Assembly: GCA_002501485.1 (NCBI GenBank)
Contig: DLTS01000065.1
Location: forward strand, 1-9,477
DNA from: Acidimicrobiaceae bacterium UBA7830
GTDB lineage: Bacteria > Actinomycetota > Acidimicrobiia > Acidimicrobiales > Ilumatobacteraceae
Reading direction: 5' to 3'
Length of the DNA stretch: 9,477 bases
The notes under the pieces: model-generated
Told to the model about the DNA's origin: nothing
Databases searched by the model: none
The model's input: the letters and a program-made list of their open reading frames with translations, nothing else
Part shown: positions 1 through 6,447 of the stretch, piece by piece
Layout of the letters: each line of letters begins with the position of its first letter
How positions within the stretch are numbered: the first letter of the stretch is position 1
Program-made: the position numbers and the translations under genes

Positions 1-365
1 CCGAATCTCGAACTCCCCGCTACGTGCAACGAGCGATCCGAAAAGCCATCGCCGACACCGCTCACAACTCCGGGATGGTGCTTACCGTGGCATTCGACTA
101 CGGCAGCCGATTCGAGATGATGAACGCTGCGCGCAGCGCCCGTGCAGATGGGTCTGATCTCAACATGGCCGACATCACGAAACGACTCCACGATGCCGAT
201 CTCCCTCCGGTCGATGTGATGATTAGAACGAGCGGTGAAATTCGGGTGTCAAACTTTCTGCTGTGGCAGGCAGTCGGGGCAGCGATTCACTTCACCGATA
301 CAGCGTGGCCCGATCTCAGCGCATCCGAACTTGATATCGCTCTGTCGCTCGTCGGGGCGCCGTGA
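1..365 (+). CDS. uppS: Isoprenyl transferase (UppS/cis-prenyltransferase), 3' part
   Basis: Cytoplasmic cis-prenyltransferase that adds isopentenyl units to an allylic diphosphate to make polyprenyl diphosphate, the lipid carrier for cell-wall precursors. Only the C-terminal part is here; the frame is open from base 3 to the TGA at 363-365. Visible family marks are F-D-Y-G-S-R (usual form Y-G-G-R), the hallmark I-R-T-S-G-E (222-239) with R-V-S-N-F-L-L-W-Q just after, and F-T-D-x-x-W-P-D-L. The arginines and serine of the R-T-S-G-E / R-x-S-N stretch bind the isopentenyl diphosphate in known family members. Oddity: the protein stops after A-L-S-L-V-G-A-P, where homologues continue into an R-x-R-R-F-G type tail. 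It could be a short-chain Z-prenyl synthase rather than the undecaprenyl enzyme; chain length cannot be read from this fragment. Its stop overlaps the next start, suggesting one transcript. Confidence 0.9.
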   Translation, partial: ESRTPRYVQRAIRKAIADTAHNSGMVLTVAFDYGSRFEMMNAARSARADGSDLNMADITKRLHDADLPPVDVMIRTSGEIRVSNFLLWQAVGAAIHFTDTAWPDLSASELDIALSLVGAP

Positions 366-2260
366 CCAATGATGAAGCCGTTCTCGCGGCTCTCGACACC
401 GTCACTGCGGCGATCCCAAATGCGGAACACCGCCAAGGCCAACGCGAGATGGCATCGCTCGTAAACACCACTATTCGGCGGGGCACATCCGCTGTTATTC
501 GCGCCGGAACAGGAACCGGTAAAACGCTTGCCTACCTCATCCCCAGCATCGTTTCGGGCAACTCGACCGTCGTTGTCACAGCCACAAAAGCTCTTCAAGA
601 CCAACTCGCCCACAAAGACCTTCCATTTCTTGAACTTCACCTCGACACACCATCCGGAGCCCCGTTTACGTGGGCCGTACTGAAGGGCCGCTCCAACTAT
701 CTCTGTCGACAGCGAGTGGCCGAGATCGGTGGGCTTCCATCGACCGATCGTGTTCAACTCTCACTTGAAGGCATTAACGACGAGGGTCGAGCTGAAGTGG
801 AACGCCTCTCAGCATGGGCTGATTCCACCATTAGTGGTGATCTCACCGAACTCGATTGGTCGCCAAGCGAGAGCACCCTTCGGGCGGTCACCGTGAGTTC
901 TGATGAATGCCCTGGTGCCGCACAATGTCCGCAAGGTGAATCATGTTTTGCTGAGTTCGCACGTTACAACGCCGCATCAGCCGATGTTGTCGTCGTTAAT
1001 GCACACCTTTACGGGCTCAATATCGCTGCCGACGGAGCACTGCTTGGCGACCACGACGTCGTAATCTTCGACGAAGCCCATGTGCTTGAAGATGTGATGA
1101 GCGACACCGTGGGCGTCGAACTCAGCCCCGGGCGACTCGCTCGTGTGGCGACAGCCGTTCGACGAATTGCCGTTGATCCTGACCTCGACGCCGACCTCAG
1201 CGCACAGGCTGACGACCTCACTGCCCTGCTGGAGCCCTACGCCGGTGAGCGGATTCTCCCGCCTTTGCCTGCAGCGATGACCGACCTACTCAACAACGTG
1301 CGAAGTTCGCAGAGCCGAGCGCTCACCCTTGTCTCAGAACTGTCAATCGACGATGTTGATGCCCAACAGCGCCGACTTCGAGCACAGGTCACACTGACTC
1401 GAGCAATCGACACCCTCGACCGGTTCTTAAGCCCATCCACCGCCGACGTCATTTTTGTTTCAGGTGCACCGGGATCTCGTCGTCTTGAGCTTGCCCCACT
1501 CGACGTTGGACCAACTCTTGCCGACGGTGTCTGGTCGCAACGCACCGCAATACTCACCAGCGCAACCGTTCCCATGAACCTCGCTGACCGCGTCGGTCTC
1601 AAGGGCGCCGACTTCGTCGACGTGGGTAGCCCATTCGATTACGAATCAAGTTCGCTCTTGTACTGCGCAATGCATCTGCCACAACCGAATGACCCCGGAT
1701 TTCGAACGGCAATGCATGACGACCTCGAACAGTTGATTTCTGCAGCCGAAGGTAAGACCCTGGCACTGTTCACAAGTTGGTCAGCGATGGACGAGGCAGC
1801 CGATGCTTTGAGGGAACGTTTACCGTTCCGAATCCTCACTCAACGAGACCTACCGAAACCCGCTCTTATTCGAGAATTCACCACCGACGAGGACAGTTGC
1901 TTATTCGCAACCGCCGGGCTCTTCCAAGGAATTGACGTACCAGGGCGAGCCCTGTCATTGGTCGTCATCGACAGAATTCCGTTCCCTCGCCCCGATGATC
2001 CACTCCTCGGAGCCCGACGAGAACTCATCGGCCAACGAGCCTTCATGGAAATCGACCTCCCTCGCGCCGCGACAATGCTTGCCCAAGCGAGCGGGCGACT
2101 CATCAGAAGCGACAACGACCGAGGAGTCGTTGCGGTGATGGATCGCCGGCTTGGCACCGCCCGCTACCGCTGGGACATCATCTCGGCGCTACCGCCAATG
2201 CGTCGCACACGTGAACGGGCTGAAGCCGAGGCTCTCCTTCGCACCATTGCGAACGGATAG
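362..2260 (+). CDS. dinG: DinG/XPD-family ATP-dependent DNA helicase
   Basis: Superfamily 2 helicase of the DinG/XPD group: an iron-sulfur enzyme that unwinds DNA 5' to 3' and in studied members resolves unusual structures such as R-loops. At 632 aa the length is normal for actinobacterial DinG. In order: a Q-like motif R-Q-G-Q-R-E-M (24-30), Walker A A-G-T-G-T-G-K-T (48-55), four cysteines C115, C183, C189 and C195 in the spacing of an Fe-S cluster domain, V-V-N-A-H-L (211-216), the DEAH box (237-240), L-T-S-A-T-V (398-403), G-L-F-Q-G-I-D-V (519-526) and the arginine-finger motif Q-A-S-G-R-L-I-R-S (575-583). All key residues are present, so it should be active. No exonuclease domain is fused. 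The start is GTG, overlapping the upstream uppS stop (GTGA), which implies translational coupling. Function is firm by family; the repair role is inferred. Confidence 0.95.
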   Translation: MTNDEAVLAALDTVTAAIPNAEHRQGQREMASLVNTTIRRGTSAVIRAGTGTGKTLAYLIPSIVSGNSTVVVTATKALQDQLAHKDLPFLELHLDTPSGAPFTWAVLKGRSNYLCRQRVAEIGGLPSTDRVQLSLEGINDEGRAEVERLSAWADSTISGDLTELDWSPSESTLRAVTVSSDECPGAAQCPQGESCFAEFARYNAASADVVVVNAHLYGLNIAADGALLGDHDVVIFDEAHVLEDVMSDTVGVELSPGRLARVATAVRRIAVDPDLDADLSAQADDLTALLEPYAGERILPPLPAAMTDLLNNVRSSQSRALTLVSELSIDDVDAQQRRLRAQVTLTRAIDTLDRFLSPSTADVIFVSGAPGSRRLELAPLDVGPTLADGVWSQRTAILTSATVPMNLADRVGLKGADFVDVGSPFDYESSSLLYCAMHLPQPNDPGFRTAMHDDLEQLISAAEGKTLALFTSWSAMDEAADALRERLPFRILTQRDLPKPALIREFTTDEDSCLFATAGLFQGIDVPGRALSLVVIDRIPFPRPDDPLLGARRELIGQRAFMEIDLPRAATMLAQASGRLIRSDNDRGVVAVMDRRLGTARYRWDIISALPPMRRTRERAEAEALLRTIANG

Positions 2261-2375
2261 ACCCTCACGCACTCATGCAGCAGTAATACACCGTTCCAAG
2301 TTCGTTACCGAAAGAGTCTTCGTTGTCGAGATAGTGCCATCACCACCCTGTCGATCCGCATGATGAACCGAGCTT

Positions 2376-2385
2376 CCGATACCGG
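2376..2385. repeat. CCGATACCGG repeat, copy 1
   Basis: First of two identical 10-base words in this gap. Each has CCG and CGG half-sites around a 4-base centre, so it is a small imperfect palindrome. In this copy the flanks extend the arms to TTCCG-ATAC-CGGAA (2374-2387). The second copy is at 2541-2550. Operator function is speculative. Confidence 0.3.
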
Positions 2386-2540
2386 AATCGCTGAAGCGGG
2401 AGTCACAGGGGTTGCTTTCATTACACGTTCATCTCAATCGATCTGTTGCATTCCGATAGAGAAGTCACTCGGCCTGCGCTCTTGAGGTTCGGACTGTTGC
2501 CCATTGAGACCTCACGACAGATGTCATTGTTTTCGTTCCA

Positions 2541-2550
2541 CCGATACCGG
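2541..2550. repeat. CCGATACCGG repeat, copy 2, next to the crotonase start
   Basis: Second identical copy of the CCG-N4-CGG word, 20 bases before the crotonase ATG and overlapping its ribosome-binding site. A repressor bound here could block expression of that gene. This is inferred from position only. Confidence 0.3.
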
Positions 2551-2556
2551 GAAGGA
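2549..2556 (+). promoter_or_regulatory. Purine-rich ribosome binding site for the crotonase gene
   Basis: GGGAAGGA lies 14 bases before the ATG at 2571 and 9 bases before an out-of-frame ATG at 2566. Only 2571 opens the crotonase frame, and the protein begins at the usual distance from its first conserved strand, so 2571 is retained although the spacing is long. Confidence 0.45.
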
Positions 2557-2570
2557 CTACGGTCAATGGA

Positions 2571-3332
2571 ATGACGGAAACGCAACTAGTACGGCACGAG
2601 GCCGTTCAAGGGATATCAAACATCACCCTTGACTCCCAGCACAACCGGAACGCCCTCTCACGGCAGCTTCTTGACGAACTTCACGTCGCACTCGACGAAG
2701 CCGAAACCAACGATGCAAGAGCCATCATTCTTCGACATGAAGGGCCCGCATTCTGTGCTGGCGCCGACCTAAAAGAGCGTTCTTCTGGGCCTCCCGACTC
2801 AGGCCCAATGGTGAAAGCTCTTGAACGCCTAATGGATACGCAACGCCCCACCATCGCTGCCGTGAATGGCGCGGTGAGGGCTGGAGGACTCGGCCTCATG
2901 GCCTCCTGCGATCTCATCGTTGTTGACGACGCCGTGACCTTTGCGCTGACCGAGGTTCGAATTGGAGTTGCCGCAGCAATCATCTCAGTGCCAATCCTCC
3001 GACGGGTTCCCCCAGGAAAGATCGCCGCCGCAATGCTTACCGGAGAGGTGTTCTCAGCCGCAGATGCTCGAGACATGGGTCTCATCACTCATGTCACCGA
3101 AGATGTGTCCACAACGGTTGACGGCCTCATCGATGGAATTCTTGCTGGGGCGCCGCAAGCCGTTTCTGCAACAAAAGCAATGCTTCAACGAGTGCCAACG
3201 CTCGATCGCAGTATCGGATTCACCGAGATGCGCACCCTCAGTGAAGAGTTATTCTCCGGACCGGATGCCGCGGAAGGCATAGCTGCTTTCATAGAAAAGC
3301 GATTGCCTGCCTGGAATCCGGCAGCGAAATAG
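2571..3332 (+). CDS. Crotonase-family enoyl-CoA hydratase/isomerase
   Basis: A 253-aa crotonase-fold protein, the usual length for single-domain enoyl-CoA hydratases, probably acting on 2-enoyl-CoA thioesters in fatty or branched acid breakdown. Seen in order: the N-R-N-A-L-S entry motif (25-30), the first oxyanion-hole segment F-C-A-G-A-D-L-K-E (61-69), the second A-G-G-L-G-L-M-A-S-C-D (104-114), and F-A-L-T-E-V-R-I-G-V (124-133). Aligned by eye to the classical hydratase, the second catalytic glutamate is kept (E128) while the first (in G-G-G-C-E-L) is replaced by G107. Single-glutamate crotonases may still be hydratases or may catalyse other reactions (isomerase, lyase, thioesterase), so the substrate is uncertain. 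It ends 3 bases from the convergent response regulator gene, with no room for a terminator between them. Related acyl-CoA genes lie about 4 kb downstream. Confidence 0.88.
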   Translation: MTETQLVRHEAVQGISNITLDSQHNRNALSRQLLDELHVALDEAETNDARAIILRHEGPAFCAGADLKERSSGPPDSGPMVKALERLMDTQRPTIAAVNGAVRAGGLGLMASCDLIVVDDAVTFALTEVRIGVAAAIISVPILRRVPPGKIAAAMLTGEVFSAADARDMGLITHVTEDVSTTVDGLIDGILAGAPQAVSATKAMLQRVPTLDRSIGFTEMRTLSEELFSGPDAAEGIAAFIEKRLPAWNPAAK

Positions 3333-3335
3333 TCG

Positions 3336-4025
3336 CTACGAAATTAGCCGGTAACCCAAACCCCTCACCGTGACGATGCGTTGCGGGTCGTCTGGAGTGT
3401 CTTCAATCTTTAAGCGCAACCGTCGAACGTGCGCGTCGACGAGACGAGAATCTCCAAGGTATTCGTATCCCCACACATGTTCGAGGAGTTGGTCGCGACT
3501 CAGCACCGCATCTGCGTGCTCCGCGAACTCACAAAGCATCCGAAACTCAGTTCGAGTGAGTGACAACTCCTCTCCGGCCTTCGTCACAACGCCTTGCTCA
3601 CGACGCAACTCAAGATCGCCAAAACGTAGCACCTCATCGTGGCTCTGGTCACCTGAGGACTCGTAACTTACGCGACGCAAGACCGCAGCAATTCGAGCCG
3701 ATAACACTCTCGGAACGACTGGCTTCGTGATGTAATCGTCGGCTCCTGCTTCAAGCCCTGCGACCATGTCGGCCGCTTCCGTTTGAGCAGTCACCATGAT
3801 GATTGGCACCGTCGATGATGACCGCATTGCTTTACACACTTCAAAACCCGATAAATCAGGGAGCCGCAGGTCGAGTAACACCACATCGGGCCGGTACTGC
3901 CCAAACTGCACGAGCCCACTCGCTCCGTCGTGTGCTTCAACGACTTCGTAGCCCTCATCTTCGAGCGCTAATCGCAACGCAAGCCGGATTGCGTCGTCAT
4001 CTTCGATAAAGAGCACCTTGTGCAC
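3336..4025 (-). CDS. OmpR-family two-component response regulator, MtrA-like
   Basis: DNA-binding response regulator of 229 aa. The receiver domain (2-118) has the acidic pocket E8/D9/D10, the phospho-acceptor D52 in L-L-D-L-R-L-P, T79 (M-V-T-A) and K101 (I-T-K-P); G-L-E-A-G-A-D-D-Y matches MtrA. The winged-helix output domain (about 132-229) has L-T-R-T-E-F, the recognition segment L-E-H-V-W-G-Y and R-L-V-D-A-H-V-R-R-L-R, ending in V-R-G-L-G-Y-R-L. I chose the GTG at 4025 because the fold begins at V-H-K-V-L-F-I-E-D-D; the frame stays open upstream to an ATG at 4196, but that extension is unlike any receiver domain and would fill the control region. No strong ribosome site precedes the GTG. 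The likely partner is the divergent kinase at 4233. Family firm; the MtrA assignment is inferred from motifs and neighbours. Confidence 0.9.
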   Translation of the reverse strand: MHKVLFIEDDDAIRLALRLALEDEGYEVVEAHDGASGLVQFGQYRPDVVLLDLRLPDLSGFEVCKAMRSSSTVPIIMVTAQTEAADMVAGLEAGADDYITKPVVPRVLSARIAAVLRRVSYESSGDQSHDEVLRFGDLELRREQGVVTKAGEELSLTRTEFRMLCEFAEHADAVLSRDQLLEHVWGYEYLGDSRLVDAHVRRLRLKIEDTPDDPQRIVTVRGLGYRLIS

Positions 4026-4088
4026 CCTGCAAGTGTGCCACTTTCGGTTGGTCGCGCGCTGACGGCGGAGCGGTGAAGCACAACTTTT

Positions 4089-4125
4089 GTTACAGAAATC
4101 GCACAATTCTCGCAAGAGTTCGCAA
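4089..4125. promoter_or_regulatory. Helically phased direct repeats, candidate response-regulator operator
   Basis: In the divergent gap, TCGCA recurs at 4099, 4110 and 4120 (TCGCAC, TCGCAA, TCGCAA), that is every 10-11 bases, one DNA turn. GTTACA at 4089-4094 lies one 11-base turn before CGCACA (4100-4105). OmpR-family regulators bind as dimers to tandem direct repeats with this period, so the site could be the autoregulatory operator of the neighbouring regulator. The repeats are seen directly; the binding is inferred. Confidence 0.45.
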
Positions 4126-4163
4126 TACGCCCCTGGCAGTATCTGAACCTGTTCACGCTGCAT

Positions 4164-4198
4164 CGGTGGGAGACCGACCTCCCCCTGGTGTCCCACCG
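4164..4198. repeat. Inverted repeat in the divergent control region
   Basis: CGGTGGGA (4164-4171) and TCCCACCG (4191-4198) are perfect 8-base inverted arms separated by 19 bases. It ends 34 bases before the kinase start. There is no T-run on either strand, so it is unlikely to be a terminator. It could be an operator for the kinase promoter or, if transcribed, a leader hairpin. Confidence 0.5.
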
Positions 4199-4220
4199 GC
4201 AGCGGAGCAACAGTCTCGCC

Positions 4221-4226
4221 TAATGT
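4221..4226 (+). promoter_or_regulatory. Possible -10 element for a leaderless kinase transcript
   Basis: TAATGT fits the TANNNT -10 pattern and ends 6 bases before the kinase ATG, so transcription would begin at or next to the A of the start codon. There is no ribosome-binding site before this ATG, and leaderless mRNAs are common in actinobacteria. There is no good -35 hexamer at the expected place (about 4198-4203). Confidence 0.35.
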
Positions 4227-4232
4227 GTCGGC

Positions 4233-5624
4233 ATGTTTCGTTTGCGTTCGCCTCGACTCACCTCTCGAGTAGCAGCATTCTTTGGAATAATCGGTCTACT
4301 CGCAGGTCTCGGACTGACGACAGCGGCATACTCGGTTGCTCGAGACTCTCTCGTCGATCAACGAGTCACTACCGCTCGCTCAGTCGCCTTTGATCACGCA
4401 TTAGAACTTCGCGACGCCTTCGCGCGAAACACTGTGGCCCAAACCTTTCAACAACTTGACATTGGGTCAGGTGGCTTTGCAGTACTCACTCAGCCCTCAC
4501 TCACATCGCTCCTTCAATACCCGGCATCTGCGTTTCCTGATTCTCTGCGAGACACCGTGACGGCCGGCGATTCAGGACAACAACTCTTCGAACTCGAAGG
4601 CGAGAAGTACATCGGTATCGGTATTCACATCGAAGCCAGCAATTCCGGATATTTCGAAGCGTTCTCTCTTAGCGCAACTGAACGCACCCTCGCCGTACTC
4701 GTCACTGCCCTTCTCATCGGTTCCGCCCTCGCCGCTCTCCTCGCCGTATTTTTTGGCTTCAGTACGAGTCGCGGATTGCTTCGCCCGCTTACCCGAGTAG
4801 CCACCACTGCCGGTGACATTGCTGGAGGCTCCCTCGATGCCCGCCTCGAACCTACCGATGACCCTGAACTCAGTCGGCTCGTCGTCGCCTTTAACAATAT
4901 GGCCGATGCCGTTCAGTCCCGGATAGAACGCGAAGAACGTTTTGCCTCTGAGGTCAGCCACGAGCTCCGCTCGCCCTTAACTGCGATGACCGCTGCTGCT
5001 GAGTTGCTTGCGTCCCGAAGAGGCGAACTTTCCGAACGCTCCCAACAAGCCCTTGATCTCCTCATCGCTCAAGTTCGGAGGTTTGACGCCATGGTCATCG
5101 ACCTTCTGGAACTTTCACGACTTGAGGCAGGGGCAATCGATGGCCATCTCGAAGAGGTCGACGTTGGAAAACTGGCGAGTCAAATCATTGCTCGTTCATC
5201 GACGCCCTCAACCCGGCTCTCCCTTAAGTCCAACGCACCGATCATTGCGGTCACCGATCGGGTTCGCTTTGAACGGATTCTCTCGAATCTGGTCGAAAAC
5301 GCGCACATTCACGCTGGGGGGGCCACAGGGGTTTCAATTTCAATCCAGCGAATTGGTGACATTGTGATTGCCGTGGACGATGCCGGACGAGGTGTCGACG
5401 AACCTGACCGGGTGCGAATCTTCGAACGGTTCACCCGCGGAAGCGCCGCTCGAGCACGCGAGGGAACTGGGCTCGGTCTTGCCCTTGTCGCCGAACACGC
5501 TGCGGCGCTCGGCGGATGGGCTTACGTCGATGACTCGCCCAGCGGAGGTGCCCGATTCGTCGTTGTTCTCCCAAAAGCCAAGCCCACGCTGATCGACCAC
5601 GACATGCCGACGGGGGTCTCGTGA
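4233..5624 (+). CDS. Membrane sensor histidine kinase, MtrB-like
   Basis: A 463-aa sensor kinase expected to phosphorylate the divergent response regulator. In order: first membrane segment (about 12-34), an extracytoplasmic sensor region of roughly 115 residues with no recognised fold, second membrane segment (about 152-175), HAMP linker (about 177-230), dimerisation/H-box F-A-S-E-V-S-H-E-L-R-S-P-L-T (237-250) with phospho-acceptor H243, N-box S-N-L-V-E-N-A (351-357), D-box V-D-D-A-G-R-G-V (381-388) and G-box G-T-G-L-G-L-A-L-V (411-419). All catalytic motifs are intact. It is followed, with a 4-base overlap, by a GerMN lipoprotein, the order seen in mtrB-lpqB. A run of seven G at 5316-5322 lies inside the ATPase domain. 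The family is certain; MtrB orthology is inferred from context. Confidence 0.92.
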   Translation: MFRLRSPRLTSRVAAFFGIIGLLAGLGLTTAAYSVARDSLVDQRVTTARSVAFDHALELRDAFARNTVAQTFQQLDIGSGGFAVLTQPSLTSLLQYPASAFPDSLRDTVTAGDSGQQLFELEGEKYIGIGIHIEASNSGYFEAFSLSATERTLAVLVTALLIGSALAALLAVFFGFSTSRGLLRPLTRVATTAGDIAGGSLDARLEPTDDPELSRLVVAFNNMADAVQSRIEREERFASEVSHELRSPLTAMTAAAELLASRRGELSERSQQALDLLIAQVRRFDAMVIDLLELSRLEAGAIDGHLEEVDVGKLASQIIARSSTPSTRLSLKSNAPIIAVTDRVRFERILSNLVENAHIHAGGATGVSISIQRIGDIVIAVDDAGRGVDEPDRVRIFERFTRGSAARAREGTGLGLALVAEHAAALGGWAYVDDSPSGGARFVVVLPKAKPTLIDHDMPTGVS

Positions 5625-6418
5625 ATCGGGCTCACACACCGCTTCTGCATCTATTCGCAACCGTCGGGGCGATGTCGATGGTGATCACCGCCTGCGGCCT
5701 GCAAACCGACTCTGTGGCGACACTCTTCGAGGACATCCCTTACGGCCTTGCGGAAACAAGTACTTCCACCACGACAGCGTTCACTCCGAACCCAGAGCGG
5801 GGAACCACAACCACGACTGTCGTAGCCGATCAGCAGACGGTTGATGTGGTTTACGTCAGAAGATTCACCCGTGAACTCGAGTCGATACAGGTTGATCTCT
5901 CCTTCCCTGTTTCGGGCAGGGACCTTCTCGATCAACTCAGCAACCCACCAGTCGATGCCCAACCAGAACTGGAGACAGAGGTTTCACGCGGTCTTGTTTT
6001 GAGTTTTGGAGTCCAGCGCGGGCTCGCCACTGTCAATCTTTCTCGATCTGCGATCAATCAACTCGGAAGCGCTCAACAACGCCGAGCCATCGCTCAGATA
6101 GTTCTTACTCTCACGCTCTTCACCTCAGACGAGGGTGGTATTGGTCAGGTCGTATTTCTTGTGGGCGGTCAACCGATTAGCGTCTACGTTCCACTACTGG
6201 GTGCAAATAGCGAGCCCGGGCAACCGGTGGCGTGGACCGACTACTCCCAATTGCTCGTCGGTGTCAATGCCCGACCACCAGCGTCCACAACATCAACCAC
6301 GACGTCGGTACCGTCATCAACATCAGTACCTGCTAGCTCTACAGGCCCCACTTCCCTGCCAGCAACCTCAGTGCCCACCTCCCTGGACTCGACAACAACG
6401 ATTGTGAATGAGTCGTGA
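5621..6418 (+). CDS. Short LpqB-like lipoprotein with a GerMN domain
   Basis: Predicted surface lipoprotein of 265 aa. The N-terminus is a hydrophobic signal ending in lipobox I-T-A-C (22-25), so C25 would be lipid-modified after cleavage. A Thr-rich linker (about 45-67) leads to a GerMN-type domain (about 73-195): V-D-V-V-Y-V-R, S-G-R-D-L-L-D-Q-L-S-N-P-P, A-T-V-N-L-S and A-I-A-Q-I-V-L-T-L-T-L-F with V-V-F-L-V-G-G-Q-P. The tail (220-260) is low-complexity Thr/Ser/Pro, possibly glycosylated or a spacer. LpqB, encoded after mtrB in many actinobacteria and affecting MtrB signalling, also carries GerMN but continues into a large C-terminal beta-propeller; that part is absent here. The GTG start overlaps the kinase stop (GTGA), so the two are probably co-translated and act together at the membrane. 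Confidence 0.8.
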   Translation: MNRAHTPLLHLFATVGAMSMVITACGLQTDSVATLFEDIPYGLAETSTSTTTAFTPNPERGTTTTTVVADQQTVDVVYVRRFTRELESIQVDLSFPVSGRDLLDQLSNPPVDAQPELETEVSRGLVLSFGVQRGLATVNLSRSAINQLGSAQQRRAIAQIVLTLTLFTSDEGGIGQVVFLVGGQPISVYVPLLGANSEPGQPVAWTDYSQLLVGVNARPPASTTSTTTSVPSSTSVPASSTGPTSLPATSVPTSLDSTTTIVNES

Positions 6419-6429
6419 ACGATGTCGGC

Positions 6430-6445
6430 CTCAACGGCCATTGAG
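6430..6445. terminator. Weak hairpin between convergent genes
   Basis: The 29-base gap between the lipoprotein stop and the era stop holds CTCAA (6430-6434) and TTGAG (6441-6445) around a 6-base loop. The stem is short and has no T-run, so its use as a bidirectional terminator is doubtful. Confidence 0.2.
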
Positions 6446-6447
6446 TG

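Larger units (their letters stand above)
2261..2570. other. Intergenic region of about 310 bases without a convincing gene
   Basis: No open frame here looks like a protein with a usable start. On the minus strand there are short open pieces in two frames separated by stops: about 46 codons ending near 2274, and about 23 codons (W-H-Y-L-D-N-E-D-S-F-G-N at its start) ending near 2265, the latter preceded directly by a stop. They could be the remains of a decayed minus-strand gene, but I recognise no family. The 10-mer CCGATACCGG occurs twice (2376-2385, 2541-2550). No T-tailed hairpin that would terminate dinG was seen. The promoter for the downstream crotonase gene should lie here, but I see no clear -35/-10 pair. 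Confidence 0.6.

Noticed and set aside
1237..1602. Long open frame on the minus strand inside the helicase gene
   Set aside because: It lies opposite a gene with every DinG motif intact. Its Ser/Arg-rich composition is what antisense of this codon use gives.
4026..4196. N-terminal extension of the response regulator to an ATG at 4196
   Set aside because: The added residues do not resemble any receiver-domain leader, and the region holds phased and inverted repeats. The conserved fold begins exactly at the GTG at 4025.
4572..4961. Minus-strand open frame of about 129 codons inside the kinase gene
   Set aside because: It is the shadow of the kinase sensor and HAMP coding sequence, with no ribosome site and no recognisable domain.
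6285..6410. Thr/Ser/Pro-rich repeats read as a possible tandem DNA repeat
   Set aside because: The DNA is only loosely repetitive; it is better explained as a low-complexity protein tail than as a discrete repeat element.
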